Positions 32,477-41,819 are shown, counted from the first letter of the stretch. The stretch: DNA of 64,000 nt from Verrucomicrobiaceae bacterium (GCA_027487435.1 JAIYDP010000489.1:1-64000); one strand, 5' to 3'. Made by a program: numbers and translations. Notes: generated from the letters alone by a model not told the origin.

Positions 32477-34723
32477 ATGAAATATTTCATCACCATTATT
32501 ACCTCTTGCACGTTTGCCCTTGCGGCGAATCCCGCTTTCGTCCACGGAGTTGCTTCAGGCGCACCCATGGCCGATTCGATCGTTCTCTGGACACGCGTTA
32601 CTCCTGCTGATGCGAATCCGGTTTCCGTGAGTTGGGAACTTTCCACCTCCTCCAGCTTCACTACTACGGAAGCGAGTGGCACCATCAACGCCCAGGCAGC
32701 TCAAGACTACACCGTCAAGGTCATTCCCACTGGCCTTACGGCAAACACCAGTTACTACTATCGCTTCAGCGTGAATGGTGGTGCCATTGTTTCCCCTGTC
32801 GGCAAAACCAAAACTCTCCCTAGCGGTGCTACCAGCCAGGCAAGATTCGCGGTATTTAGCTGCGCCAACATCACCGCCGAATACTTTGATGCCTATGCCA
32901 AAGCGGCACAGGTCGGCAACTACGATGCCATCATCCATGTCGGCGACTACATTTACGAATACGGCCTAGGCGGCTACGTGGATGCCGAGGACAACTTTGC
33001 CCGCTTCGGCTTCGAGCCGGATAAGGAGTGCATCACCCTCAGCGACTATCGTTTACGCCATGCTCAATACAACCGCCAGCCTAGCCTGCAAGCCGCTCGT
33101 AGCACCGCGCCGCTGATCTGCATCTGGGACGACCATGAAACTGCAAACGATGCCTACGCCACCGGTGCCCAAAACCACGACCCCGCCACCGAGGGTTCAT
33201 GGGAAGACCGCGTCGCCGTTGCACTCCAGGCCTACTACGAGTGGAATCCCGTGCGCGAGCCACTCAGCGGCAACCGCAAAGAAGCCTACACCACTTACAA
33301 CTTCGGAGACCTGCTCGACCTCCATATCTTGGAAACCCGCCTCGTCGCCCGTGACAAGCAACTCGAACTCGCCCCGACCAATGCAGAAGTTGGCGCTCGC
33401 ATCACAGCAATCCTCAGCAGCCCTACTCTCACTTTGCAATACGCCACCACCTACTCACTGACTCCACCTAGTGGCCCCACCGATGTCGCCGGTATTACCG
33501 CCTTCAGCACGGCGCTAGGTCCTATCGTTTTCAACGAATTGGTCGTAGCCAACGTCACAGCCATGTATTCGGGAAATCGCAACCTGCTCGGAGCCAGTCA
33601 GCTTGCATGGCTTCAGGGGAAAATGGCCAGTTCCACTGCCACCTATCAAGTGCTCGGCCAGCAAGTGCTCATGGGCAATATGACCATGCCTGCCGAACTT
33701 CTCATCGAACTCGCTAACAACGCCGTCAACCCAGCTACCATCACGAAATATGCCACACCGGTTTTCAAACTCGCCAACGGCATCCCGCTCACACCCACAG
33801 AGCAAGCAGCCTATGACAACGCCAGACCGCTGCCTTACAACTCGGATGCATGGGATGGCTACGGCAAAGAACGCGAAACCATCCTCCAGACTGCCTTGGG
33901 ACTGAACAAAAAACTCGTCGTTTTTGCGGGAGACACCCACAATGCATGGGTCAACCAACTCAAAACCCTCTCACCCACCGGCCCCGGAGTTGCACCACAA
34001 GGCACCGTCGCTGGCATCGAACTCGCTACCCCTGGCGTTTCCTCACCAGGCATCGAGAAATACTTCCCTGGCCAACAAGACATCCTTCGAGACCTCTTCC
34101 TCGGTTACAGCCCCGGCTTGAAATTTGCCAACTTGACCAACCGTGGCTACCTCGATGTCACCTTCACCCCGACCAATGTCGATGCGAAATTTTACTTCAG
34201 AGAGCGCAACGGCAACGAGTGGAAAATCCAGCCCATCAGCTCCAACGATGCCAAAGCCCTCACCTTAGGTGCTCCCAGCAACACCACCGAAGCGGATGCT
34301 GATTCCGATGGTCTCAACGATTGGCGCGAATTTGTCAGCGGTACCTCCTCCACAATCGCCGATAGCGATGCCGATGGTGTGAATGACAGCAACGAGTTCG
34401 CCAACGTCCTCTTCGGCCTCGATCCTCTCACCCCGAACAACCTACAGGCCGTTCTCCTCGCCACCGAACAACGCGGAAAAGACGCTGTCGTCGCCAATCC
34501 ATCCCTGTTCAATCTTTACACCGCCACCAGCATCCAGGATCTACGCGGCACTGGTAACCTGCTCATTCAGGCCGCCAACAACAAAGTCACACTCCGACTG
34601 CCTGTAGAGAAATCCAACAACCTCGATGGCTGGAGTCCTGCTGGCGATTTGTTCCTCGAATTCAATCAAAGTGACTTCCCCGGTAAACAGTTCTTCCGTT
34701 TCGACTCTGTTCTCGGCGAGTAA
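32477..34723 (+). CDS. Exported PhoD-like alkaline phosphatase with Ca-binding C-terminal repeats
   Basis: The leader MKYFITIITSCTFALA is followed by the PhoD Fn3-like N-domain (FVHGVASGAPMADSIVLWTR). The metallophosphatase core has FAVFSCAN, AIIHVGDYIYEYG, CIWDDHETANDAY and VVFAGDTHNAW, covering the metal ligands. Two thrombospondin-type-3/EF-like repeats follow near residue 615 (DADSDGLNDWREF, DSDADGVNDSNEF). The end segment with LDGWSPAGDLFLEF and KQFFRF is typical of secreted verrucomicrobial proteins. It would hydrolyse phosphodiesters or monoesters outside the cell. With the PhoX-like enzyme it makes a second phosphate scavenger. Confidence 0.9.
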   Translation: MKYFITIITSCTFALAANPAFVHGVASGAPMADSIVLWTRVTPADANPVSVSWELSTSSSFTTTEASGTINAQAAQDYTVKVIPTGLTANTSYYYRFSVNGGAIVSPVGKTKTLPSGATSQARFAVFSCANITAEYFDAYAKAAQVGNYDAIIHVGDYIYEYGLGGYVDAEDNFARFGFEPDKECITLSDYRLRHAQYNRQPSLQAARSTAPLICIWDDHETANDAYATGAQNHDPATEGSWEDRVAVALQAYYEWNPVREPLSGNRKEAYTTYNFGDLLDLHILETRLVARDKQLELAPTNAEVGARITAILSSPTLTLQYATTYSLTPPSGPTDVAGITAFSTALGPIVFNELVVANVTAMYSGNRNLLGASQLAWLQGKMASSTATYQVLGQQVLMGNMTMPAELLIELANNAVNPATITKYATPVFKLANGIPLTPTEQAAYDNARPLPYNSDAWDGYGKERETILQTALGLNKKLVVFAGDTHNAWVNQLKTLSPTGPGVAPQGTVAGIELATPGVSSPGIEKYFPGQQDILRDLFLGYSPGLKFANLTNRGYLDVTFTPTNVDAKFYFRERNGNEWKIQPISSNDAKALTLGAPSNTTEADADSDGLNDWREFVSGTSSTIADSDADGVNDSNEFANVLFGLDPLTPNNLQAVLLATEQRGKDAVVANPSLFNLYTATSIQDLRGTGNLLIQAANNKVTLRLPVEKSNNLDGWSPAGDLFLEFNQSDFPGKQFFRFDSVLGE

Positions 34724-34741
34724 GGTTACTCACTAACGACC

Positions 34742-34776
34742 AGCACAGCTACCCTCATGGGTGGCTGTGCTTTTTT
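34742..34776 (+). terminator. Terminator after the PhoD-like gene
   Basis: AGCACAGC (34742-34749) pairs with GCTGTGCT (34764-34771), extended inward by ACCC/GGGT, and ends in six T. It overlaps the last codons of the convergent RmlD-like gene. Confidence 0.85.
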
Positions 34777-35636
34777 GTTGTCACGGCATCGCACACGAAA
34801 CGATGGAGCGCTGTTTTCCATTCGGATACAGGGCCGATCCATTGCTCAAGACTGATGCAATCCATGGCGGTATGAATCGGACGGGCGGCGAGAAATGTCG
34901 ATTGTTCGGCGAGCGTTTGCGCGCTGAGGGTCGCACTTGCCGGAAGTGCTTGGTGCTTTTTCAAGGTAGCTGCGATTTCCTCGGCGATGCCATGCCATGA
35001 CACGGGCTCCCCACGGTGGCAGGCGTGGACGATGCCCCGCGCCGGACTCGCCAGCAATGACTCGATCCAACCTGCCAGCTCCTTCATGTGTGTGGGTAGG
35101 GAGAATTTATCGCAGATCGCGGTAATCGGTTCGCCGCGCAGAAGTCGGGCGAGCACGGAATCGACAAAACCATGTTTCGTGGCTCCGTAGATCCACGAAA
35201 TGCGAGCCACGATCGCCTGCGGGTTGGCAGCAAGAACCGCAATTTCTCCTTCCCGCTTGCTTATCCCATAGACCGTTCGTGGCGTGGGTATTTCCTCTAG
35301 GGCGATTTTGCCTGAGCGGTCACCGGAGAAAACATAGTCGGTGCTGAAATGAAGAAAGCGTACGCCGTTTCTCGCTGCCCATGCCGCAAGTTTGGCAGGT
35401 GCTTGGGCGTTCACACGCTGTGCTGCATCGGGGTTTTGCTCACAGAGATCAGGAGAAGCCATCGCAGCCGGGTTGAGCATGACATCCCAGCCCGGATCAA
35501 GCTTCGACTCAAAGTCCAGAGCGGAGAGGTCGAGTTGCTCACGGGTCAACGCAATAACCTCGAAGCCACGCGAGTGAAAATGTTCTACCAAGGCACCTCC
35601 GACACGGCCTGAAGCTCCTGTGATGGCAATTTTCAC
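34755..35636 (-). CDS. RmlD-like NAD(P)-dependent sugar-nucleotide reductase
   Basis: An extended short-chain dehydrogenase: the Rossmann motif ITGASGRVGGALVEH starts it, FSTDYVFSGD carries the catalytic Thr/Ser region and VYGISKREGE the Tyr-x3-Lys. This is the layout of dTDP-4-dehydrorhamnose reductase. The NPAAMASPD segment replaces the usual NAAAYT, so the exact sugar is not certain. No other rhamnose genes are near. The gene starts 20 bp after the small membrane protein gene (35657-35968) on the same strand. Confidence 0.82.
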   Translation of the reverse strand: MKIAITGASGRVGGALVEHFHSRGFEVIALTREQLDLSALDFESKLDPGWDVMLNPAAMASPDLCEQNPDAAQRVNAQAPAKLAAWAARNGVRFLHFSTDYVFSGDRSGKIALEEIPTPRTVYGISKREGEIAVLAANPQAIVARISWIYGATKHGFVDSVLARLLRGEPITAICDKFSLPTHMKELAGWIESLLASPARGIVHACHRGEPVSWHGIAEEIAATLKKHQALPASATLSAQTLAEQSTFLAARPIHTAMDCISLEQWIGPVSEWKTALHRFVCDAVTTKKHSHP

Positions 35637-35656
35637 CGCACGAAAAAATGGGTCGA

Positions 35657-35968
35657 TCAGATTAGTCCCTGCTCGCGCAATTCTTCATCGACATCGTCCA
35701 GACCCACTGCGCCCGCATGTCGTATCGAACTGAGGCGTTTTTGCGAGCCACGTCGAGTTCCCGGAGCATTGATGCGTTGGCGGATCTCCCCAACAGTGAA
35801 TGGCGTTAGTGCGGCTACGCCAAGGGCGAGAAGTCCAAAAGCGATGCCGCGGCGAGCACCGCGATGCATCATTTCTCCAAGCAGTAGCCCTGCTGCTGCG
35901 CCCATCAATGCAGGCGCTGCCATTGCTGTGTGATCTGTCCAATCGGGTATATCATGCTCAATTTGCAT
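35657..35968 (-). CDS. Small membrane protein, unknown function
   Basis: A 103-residue protein with two membrane segments (about residues 16-32 and 42-58; the first is ALMGAAAGLLLGEMM, the second IAFGLLALGVAALTPF). A basic loop containing RQRINAPGTRRGSQKR and an acidic end (DDVDEELREQG) follow. It lies between the L,D-transpeptidase and the RmlD-like gene on the same strand. No family recognised. Confidence 0.6.
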   Translation of the reverse strand: MQIEHDIPDWTDHTAMAAPALMGAAAGLLLGEMMHRGARRGIAFGLLALGVAALTPFTVGEIRQRINAPGTRRGSQKRLSSIRHAGAVGLDDVDEELREQGLI

Positions 35969-36046
35969 GAGAAAAACGTATCAGGCCTCTGAGCGTAGTG
36001 CAACAAGAGAGAATGGAATTTTTGCGCCAACTGTTAGAGCCTGACT

Positions 36047-36679
36047 TTAAGACCCGCGACCAGTGGTGGATCGATAGGCGGTGGCCGTGTTGGATGCTGG
36101 CGGCGTAGAGGTGGGAAGAGAGTTGCGCGTGATTTCCACATCGGCACCGACACCAACGCGATTGTAGAGATCGATCACATCCTTGGACGACATGCGAATG
36201 CAGCCGTAGGAAGCAGGGGAGCCGAGACGCCATTCTTCTGGTGTGCCGTGAATGTAAACGCAGCGCCGGTAGGTGTTGATGTTTTGCCGCTCTTTGCCGT
36301 AGAGCCAGAGAATCCGCGAAACTATCGGATCTCGTCCAGGCGCGTTTGGACAAAGGACTTCTCCCGTGGGGCGGCGGCTTTTGAATACCATGCCGCTCGG
36401 GTGCCCATGGCCAATTTTTTTCGCCACACCTAGTTGGCCAAGTGGGGTTCGATTCGAGCCAGAGCTGCTACCCACCCCGAATTTTGATGTGGAGATTTTA
36501 TACGTTTTGACCGGAATTCCGTCTTGGGTTAGGAGCAACTTTTGATCGCGCACGGATACGATCATCTTTGACCTGCGATCCACAACCATAGGTTGAGAGC
36601 ATTGGCAGAGCCACATGGCCGCCACGATGATGGCAATGAGACGAAAAAACTGATGAGAAGAAGCAGGGAAAAATCGCAT
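36047..36679 (-). CDS. L,D-transpeptidase (YkuD domain) lipoprotein
   Basis: The ATG at 36679 gives a leader ending in the lipobox LCQC. The alternative at 36718 overlaps the stop of the upstream glycosyltransferase gene. The YkuD domain begins MIVSVRDQKLLLTQDG. The catalytic block reads YIHGTPEEWRLGSPASYGCI and then RM: His and Cys are present, but SYGC replaces the usual SHGC. A Thr/Ser/Pro-rich tail ends the protein. It should form 3-3 crosslinks or attach proteins to peptidoglycan. Confidence 0.85.
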   Translation of the reverse strand: MRFFPASSHQFFRLIAIIVAAMWLCQCSQPMVVDRRSKMIVSVRDQKLLLTQDGIPVKTYKISTSKFGVGSSSGSNRTPLGQLGVAKKIGHGHPSGMVFKSRRPTGEVLCPNAPGRDPIVSRILWLYGKERQNINTYRRCVYIHGTPEEWRLGSPASYGCIRMSSKDVIDLYNRVGVGADVEITRNSLPTSTPPASNTATAYRSTTGRGS

Positions 36680-36695
36680 TTTTGCTCGATGGGAT

Positions 36696-38195
36696 TCAAG
36701 TTGCAGCCTCATCGACAAGCACCTTCACCCCACGTGCAGGTATCATTCTTGTCAAAGACGACAAGGACGTGTAGAAAAATCCTACAGGAAAGGGAAGCAA
36801 AAGAATGGCAGATGCCCAATTTTTTTCTAGAAATGCCTCGCCCACCACATAGGCGAAGAAGATTCCGAAGAGCAATTCGACCACTGGAGTCAGGGTTTTC
36901 ATGGCCTTATAGCTACTTTTTTTCCAATCAGCACGAGGTTTTTGATCGATACCGTATTTCGGAGTGCGAACGAAGGCACTCTGGTGATTGAATATGGCTT
37001 CGAGTACAGCCTTAGCGTTGTTCACGGCCATACCGATGCCCAGAGCCATGAGCAGAGGAAGATAGGGGATTTCTTTCCACCACGTGCCAGGACGTAGAGC
37101 TTTTTGTGAGGTGAGGTAAAATGCGCAGATCGACACGGTGGTAAAAAAGAAGGTCGTGCCGTTGAGGAGATAGTATCCCGTAGTGCCAAGATCAGCTTTA
37201 TTGTGTTGGTTGGGGTAGATCAAAAAGCAGAGGCAGATCAATGCGAGGTAGGCGAAATTCGATGTGAGATGCGCAGTGGCTTCCAGCTTGATGGCAAGGG
37301 AAACATCGCTACGCCAGATGGCAGGCAAAACTTTTTTGCAAACTTGGATGGAGCCTTTCGTCCAGCGATGTTGCTGGCTTTTGAAGCCGTCCATATCCAC
37401 GGGAAGTTCGGCTGGTGTTTCGACATTGTTGAGGAAAACAAACTGCCAGCCTTTCAATTGAGCGCGGTAGGAAAGATCCATGTCTTCGGTGAGCGTGTCA
37501 TGCTCCCAGCCACCGGCGTCCTCAATGCAGGCTTTGCGCCAGATTCCCGCAGTGCCATTGAAGGTGAAAAATCGTCCCGAACGATTGCGCGCGGTTTGCT
37601 CCAATTCAAGGTGTCCGTCCAAAAACATCGCCTGAACGCGAGTGAGGACGTTGTAAGTGCGATTGAGATGGCCCCAACGTGTCTGAATAAGGCCGACTTT
37701 TTCATCGGTAAAGAAATGAATGGTCTTTTGCAGAACATCCGCATGAGGCACGAAATCTGCGTCTAAAATGAAAAGATATTCTCCCTTTGCAAAATGTGTG
37801 GCGTTTTCCAATGCTCCTGCTTTGTAGCCCGTGCGATCATCGCGATGGATCATTTCCGCATCAAAGCCCATGCCGCGCAGTCGAGCAGCACCCGCTTCGC
37901 AGATCGCTGTCGTTTCATCGGTCGAGTCATCGATGATTTGAATTTGGAGCTTATCCTTGGGGTAATCTAACGCGGCAACGCTATCGAGCAAACGATCAAC
38001 CACGTGCATTTCATTGAAAACTGGCAATTGCACAGTGATGAGCGGCAATTCTTGGAATGTCGCCTTTGGCGTTGGCGTGTGTTTCCGATGTTTCAGATAA
38101 AGATAAAGAATGGTCAATCTGTGCAGCCCATAGCCGGACATGCCGATAAGCACGGCGAAATAACAAATGTACCAAAGGGAAGAATCGAAGACCAT
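36696..38195 (-). CDS. Processive family 2 glycosyltransferase (cellulose-synthase-like)
   Basis: An N-terminal membrane segment leads into a GT2 domain with IQIIDDSTDET, FILDADFVP (DxD), TEDMDLSYR (TED) and QQHRWTKGS (QxxRW). These four are the hallmark of processive beta-glycan synthases. Four or five membrane segments follow. It has the overall shape of bacterial CslA-like glucosyl or mannosyltransferases. The stop lies close to, or overlaps, the L,D-transpeptidase start. It may make an exopolysaccharide or cell-surface glycan. Confidence 0.87.
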   Translation of the reverse strand: MVFDSSLWYICYFAVLIGMSGYGLHRLTILYLYLKHRKHTPTPKATFQELPLITVQLPVFNEMHVVDRLLDSVAALDYPKDKLQIQIIDDSTDETTAICEAGAARLRGMGFDAEMIHRDDRTGYKAGALENATHFAKGEYLFILDADFVPHADVLQKTIHFFTDEKVGLIQTRWGHLNRTYNVLTRVQAMFLDGHLELEQTARNRSGRFFTFNGTAGIWRKACIEDAGGWEHDTLTEDMDLSYRAQLKGWQFVFLNNVETPAELPVDMDGFKSQQHRWTKGSIQVCKKVLPAIWRSDVSLAIKLEATAHLTSNFAYLALICLCFLIYPNQHNKADLGTTGYYLLNGTTFFFTTVSICAFYLTSQKALRPGTWWKEIPYLPLLMALGIGMAVNNAKAVLEAIFNHQSAFVRTPKYGIDQKPRADWKKSSYKAMKTLTPVVELLFGIFFAYVVGEAFLEKNWASAILLLPFPVGFFYTSLSSLTRMIPARGVKVLVDEAAT

Positions 38196-38569
38196 AGGAT
38201 CAGGTAGCTAGAGAACGATGGACGAATACGTAAGAAGAGGATTGGTTTATCAACAAGTTTTTCCACAACCTGTGAAGATTTGCCGAAAAAATGCAAAATT
38301 GTACTTTGCTACATTGTTGCGGAGGAGAGACAAGCGAGTCTATGCCGAATCGTCAAGCGGAAAAACCGACATCGTATCGCTCGCCGAAACTGGCTCTCTA
38401 ACCGCCACAGAGTGTTTATCTTAGGGATGCTATTTTTTGATTCAACCCGACATCCGAAATGAAACACTTTGCACATGCAAGCCTCGCAGCGACTTTCTGG
38501 CGTTCTGCTTCGGGTCTCGGGATTATTGGACAACATTGTGATGGATTTACCACTCCTGCACCAAGTTCA
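38196..38569. other. Leader region of the glycosyltransferase gene
   Basis: 374 bases between alr (minus) and the glycosyltransferase (minus). Open frames on both strands (for example 38218-38424 +) have no protein-like composition. Presumed promoter; nothing distinctive seen. Confidence 0.4.
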
Positions 38570-39694
38570 TCACTCCACATACGTCCGCACGACCCTGGGT
38601 GTGATTCCTGTGTAAACATGCCAAGAAATGGTGTCCGCCCACTGAGCGACTTCGCTCACTGATATGTGATCGCCAAAAAGCTCGACCTCATCGCCCTCGC
38701 AAACTTCGGGGCCATCGCTGACATCGATCATCATTTGATCCATCGTCACGCGACCTAACAAAGGAAATCGCCGACCACGGATCGCAACCGAGGCGCCATG
38801 CCCGGATACATGCCGTGGATAGCCATCGCCATAGCCAACGCCCACAGTGGCAACACGAGTTTCGCGCGTGGTTACAAAGCTTCTGCCATAAGAGATCCCA
38901 TGTCCGGTCGGCAAGGTGCGGATCAAAGTGACCCGACTTTTTAAGGCCATCACCCGCTGCAATTTTTTTTGAAACTCTTGTAGCGGCGAAACTCCGTACA
39001 ACATCAAACCGGGGCGCGCGAGATTACAGCAAGCAGGTTCATATCCGATCAAACCAGCACTATTTGCCAAATGCCGCCAGCGGAAATGCAAAGTTCCTCC
39101 TATCTCATCGATGATACCAGCAAACTGCGCAAATTGCTTTCGTGTAAATTCTTCATCCTCATCCGCAGAGGGCAAGTGCGAGCCGACACCCTCCACCTCA
39201 ATGCCTGAATACGCTCGCAATTTCTGCATCACCTCTGCGATTCCCTTTACGAGAAATCCTCCCCGTCCCATGCCGGTATCTACGGCCAAATGCACCTTCA
39301 ATACCACCCCTGCTTGAAGAGCTAGTTCGGAAAAATCTCGCGCCTCCTCCAACGAGGAAACGCACGGCGTCCATCCTCGTTGGACAATCTCCGCACGTTC
39401 TTCGCTCCAAGTGGCACCTAACAAATAGATCCGCGTATCCATCCCAGTCGCGGCAATTCGCCTTGCTTCGCCGACATTGGCTACGCCCAAAAACGCCACG
39501 CCTTCCTCCACAAAAACCTGCGCCACACGCTCCAAACCATGTCCGTATGCTCCAGCTTTCACCACTGCCATCAACGCCATTCCAGACCATATATCCTGCG
39601 CGATCCGCAAATTGTACCGCAAAGCACGCAAATTGATTTCCGCCCAACAGCGCGGCGGCGATACCACAAGTTCCTTTGTCAAGTTTTCCTCCAT
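38570..39694 (-). CDS. alr: Alanine racemase
   Basis: A PLP enzyme making D-alanine for the cell wall. The Lys that binds PLP is residue 46 in AVVKAGAYGHG, where the family consensus is AVVKADAYGHG, so an Asp is replaced by Gly. The second catalytic Tyr is in VGYGDGYPR, and GRVTMDQMMIDV is present. The ATG at 39694 overlaps the stop of the upstream gene by one base (TGATG), so it is translated with the NrdR-linked protein. Length, 374 residues, is normal. Confidence 0.94.
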   Translation of the reverse strand: MEENLTKELVVSPPRCWAEINLRALRYNLRIAQDIWSGMALMAVVKAGAYGHGLERVAQVFVEEGVAFLGVANVGEARRIAATGMDTRIYLLGATWSEERAEIVQRGWTPCVSSLEEARDFSELALQAGVVLKVHLAVDTGMGRGGFLVKGIAEVMQKLRAYSGIEVEGVGSHLPSADEDEEFTRKQFAQFAGIIDEIGGTLHFRWRHLANSAGLIGYEPACCNLARPGLMLYGVSPLQEFQKKLQRVMALKSRVTLIRTLPTGHGISYGRSFVTTRETRVATVGVGYGDGYPRHVSGHGASVAIRGRRFPLLGRVTMDQMMIDVSDGPEVCEGDEVELFGDHISVSEVAQWADTISWHVYTGITPRVVRTYVE

Positions 39695-40272
39695 CACGCG
39701 ATTTGATCTCGTAAATGTAGCACCACACTCGCCGCGGATGTCGTCTTGAGGTCTTCATCAAATACCCGCAAAAACTGGCACAACTCGCGAAACAGTCGCT
39801 CACAGTGCTTGTCCCATTTCTTGGCGCTCAATATTGTCATCACGCACTCGCGCCCGTGAAGCAAACGAATTTCAAAACATCCCGCGCCACCTAGCTCTTC
39901 CATCTCACGACGAAGCTGATTGAAAAACACCATCTCGATTGCGCATCCGCTTTCTTCGATCATTTTCTTCAAACACACCTGAACGGGTGGAGCTAAGGGG
40001 CGCAATTTCTTAGCAATCGTCTGACAGCCGATATTTTCCAGCATCTGCTGCATTTTTTCATAGAGCTTCGTCAAGGGCAGCAGTCGCAAGGGGCACTTGT
40101 TTTCCAAGTATTCGAACATGCCGTCACAAATCTCATCCGCAAACGGAAAATCGTCGCAGTCCGCAGCATGCATCGCACGGCGTAACGCGTCTCGTAGCCA
40201 CTGGGAATCGTAAGTCGCCACTTGATGGCGTCCCACTTGCAACACAGGGCGATTTCCATTCCATGCGATCAC
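39694..40272 (-). CDS. NrdR-linked conserved protein, ATP-cone-like
   Basis: A 192-residue cytoplasmic protein that starts MIAWNGNRPVLQVGRHQVAT. The first half has FADEICDGMFEYLENKCPLR and LTKLYEKMQQMLENIGCQTI, reminiscent of the helical ATP-cone seen in NrdR and ribonucleotide reductases. This is a resemblance by eye. It lies between nrdR and alr on one strand and overlaps alr. It may help regulate nucleotide reduction, but that is inferred from position only. Confidence 0.65.
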   Translation of the reverse strand: MIAWNGNRPVLQVGRHQVATYDSQWLRDALRRAMHAADCDDFPFADEICDGMFEYLENKCPLRLLPLTKLYEKMQQMLENIGCQTIAKKLRPLAPPVQVCLKKMIEESGCAIEMVFFNQLRREMEELGGAGCFEIRLLHGRECVMTILSAKKWDKHCERLFRELCQFLRVFDEDLKTTSAASVVLHLRDQIA

Positions 40273-40340
40273 ATCAATATTCCGACTTGTTTCCCTTCTT
40301 TCTTATTCACTGATTTCCCCATCTGCTGACCTTGTTCCAT

Positions 40341-40832
40341 TCAGTCCTTAAACAATCGACGTTGCAACGGATCACGTGCGGCACGTCTCTCCAACGCTTG
40401 AATTTCATTAATAAACTCGCCGACGTTCTCGAATTTGCGATACACCGAAACGTAGCGCACGTAAGCAACAGGGTCCACCGAATGCAGTTTGTCCATGACC
40501 TTTGCGCCGATCACCGCCGAGGGCACTTCCGCTAAGTGATCCTTGTGAAGTTCGCTCAAAATTTCCTCCACCGCCCGATCCAGGCGATCCATCGCCACGG
40601 GTCGCTTCTCGCACGCTTTGACCAATCCGCGTAACAATTTTTCCCGATTCAATGCCTCTCGCGTTCCATCGCGCTTCACGACGCGAAGCTCTGTGCGCTC
40701 GATCTGTTCGTACGACGTGTAGCGATAGCTGCACACCATGCATTCCCGCCGCCGACGAATCGTCGTGCCGTCCTTCGACATTCGTGAATCGAGAACTTTA
40801 TCTTTCAGAGAGCCACATTGGATGCATCGCAT
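40341..40832 (-). CDS. nrdR: Transcriptional regulator of ribonucleotide reductase
   Basis: The zinc ribbon has Cys in RCIQCGS and ECMVCSYR. The ATP-cone region begins VVKRDGTREALNREKLLRGL and the end carries VAYVRYVSVYRKFENVGEFI. The 163 residues from ATG 40832 fit NrdR, and the frame further upstream is spurious. NrdR represses nrd genes through NrdR boxes; no nrd genes are in the window. Confidence 0.95.
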   Translation of the reverse strand: MRCIQCGSLKDKVLDSRMSKDGTTIRRRRECMVCSYRYTSYEQIERTELRVVKRDGTREALNREKLLRGLVKACEKRPVAMDRLDRAVEEILSELHKDHLAEVPSAVIGAKVMDKLHSVDPVAYVRYVSVYRKFENVGEFINEIQALERRAARDPLQRRLFKD

Positions 40833-40868
40833 GATCGTTTGCAGAAAATACCGCGAGATCTTGGGCAT

Positions 40869-41008
40869 CCACCCATCGTAGTGTCAAAAGAAAAAACCTA
40901 CTACATGTCGATTCAAAGGAAATTCGTCCTGCGGCAACGCGGGCGATATTCAGCACAAGTTAAATAAATTGCATGGCACAGAGGAGAGGCCATGAAATTG
41001 TAGCAAAA
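40869..41008. other. Intergenic, nothing recognised
   Basis: Upstream of nrdR; it holds the presumed nrdR promoter, but no clear box pair is visible. Confidence 0.3.
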
Positions 41009-41218
41009 TCAATCAAGGGGAACTTGGTAAAGAGCGAGATCGTTAGAGAGAGGCTCGGCATCGATTTCGTTTCTCGTGGCCTCCCATTCCTCACGATTGC
41101 GCTGGCTGGATCTGCGCGTGAGCGATCGGCCGCGCTTCCGTTCGATAGCACTTTCGGCGTCTGCCGTTGGTGTCGGATCATTCCATTCATTGATTGGCCA
41201 TTGTTCTCTGGTTTTCAT
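41009..41218 (-). CDS. Possible small basic/acidic protein after dps
   Basis: A 69-residue frame starts 11 bp after the dps stop with ATG 41218. The product MKTREQWPINEWNDPTPTAD then has a basic block IERKRGRSLTRRSSQRNREE and an acidic end. It is highly charged, like many stress-linked small proteins. No ribosome site or family supports it, so it is listed with reserve. Confidence 0.35.
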   Translation of the reverse strand: MKTREQWPINEWNDPTPTADAESAIERKRGRSLTRRSSQRNREEWEATRNEIDAEPLSNDLALYQVPLD

Positions 41219-41229
41219 AAGATGGGGTG

Positions 41230-41757
41230 CTATGGGGTATTGGCTGAATGTTCGTCTTGTTCGTGAGCTTCCACGAACCACAAGTTCTTATCGGCGGATC
41301 TGGAAATTTCAGTCAGGATGTCCACGGTATCCGCATCCTCGAGCACTGCAATTAAGGCGATGTCTTTGCGCAGCAGTTCGCTGAAATAGGAGATCGCATG
41401 GGCTACCTGAGCGACATGTTTGCTGCCGCTGGGATAATCAACCGAGTATTCCGGCAAGGTCGATGCTGCATGTACGGACTGAATTGTGCCCATCGCAACT
41501 CCTCCCAGTTGGACGATCCTTTCGGCGATGAGATCAACAGAGTTTTCTACATCGTGGAAAACTTTGTCGAAAAGTTCATGTAGCGGAATGAAGTGAGGTC
41601 CTTTGACATTCCAGTGGGCTTGCTTTGTCTGCAGCATTAGATCGATGGAGTCGGCGAGCTTTTGTTGTAGGATGGAAACGACTTCTTTCCTGACCTTTTG
41701 GGGGAGACTGTTTCTTGTGTGGGTGAGCTTGATGGTTTTGCTATGTTTCGTTTTCAT
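41230..41757 (-). CDS. dps: Dps family DNA-protecting ferritin
   Basis: Dps binds DNA and stores iron with peroxide as oxidant. The ferroxidase helix is LMLQTKQAHWNVKGPHFIPL followed by HELFDKVF, containing the conserved His and Asp residues. The N-terminal tail is basic (KTKHSKTIKL) as in DNA-binding Dps. The ATG at 41757 is preceded by GTG and ATG alternatives. A 14-bp near-palindrome lies 38 bases upstream (41795-41808), in the gap between the response regulator and dps. It is the clearest stress marker of the locus. Confidence 0.94.
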   Translation of the reverse strand: MKTKHSKTIKLTHTRNSLPQKVRKEVVSILQQKLADSIDLMLQTKQAHWNVKGPHFIPLHELFDKVFHDVENSVDLIAERIVQLGGVAMGTIQSVHAASTLPEYSVDYPSGSKHVAQVAHAISYFSELLRKDIALIAVLEDADTVDILTEISRSADKNLWFVEAHEQDEHSANTP

Positions 41758-41794
41758 CACCAAGAGAATAATGGATCAGTCGATCGATTTCCAT

Positions 41795-41808
41795 GGGGTG
41801 CTTACCCC
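41795..41808. promoter_or_regulatory. Putative operator, site 1 (GGGGTGCTTACCCC)
   Basis: The 14 bases sit 38-51 bases upstream of the dps ATG, in a 56-base gap. They match three other sites in the locus at 44017, 45924 and 48319. Confidence 0.55.
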
Positions 41809-41819
41809 AATCTTGGACA

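Noticed and set aside
34755-34776. Treating the hairpin at 34742-34776 as a terminator for the RmlD-like gene
   Set aside because: The T-run is on the plus strand, so it belongs to the phosphatase; the other gene only overlaps it.
38218-38424. Plus-strand ORF in front of the glycosyltransferase gene
   Set aside because: No ribosome site, no protein-like pattern, and it overlaps the presumed promoter of the divergent gene.
41224-41240. GGGGTGCTATGGGGTA after dps
   Set aside because: It starts like the operator sites (GGGGTGCT), but the second half is not ACCC, so it was not counted.
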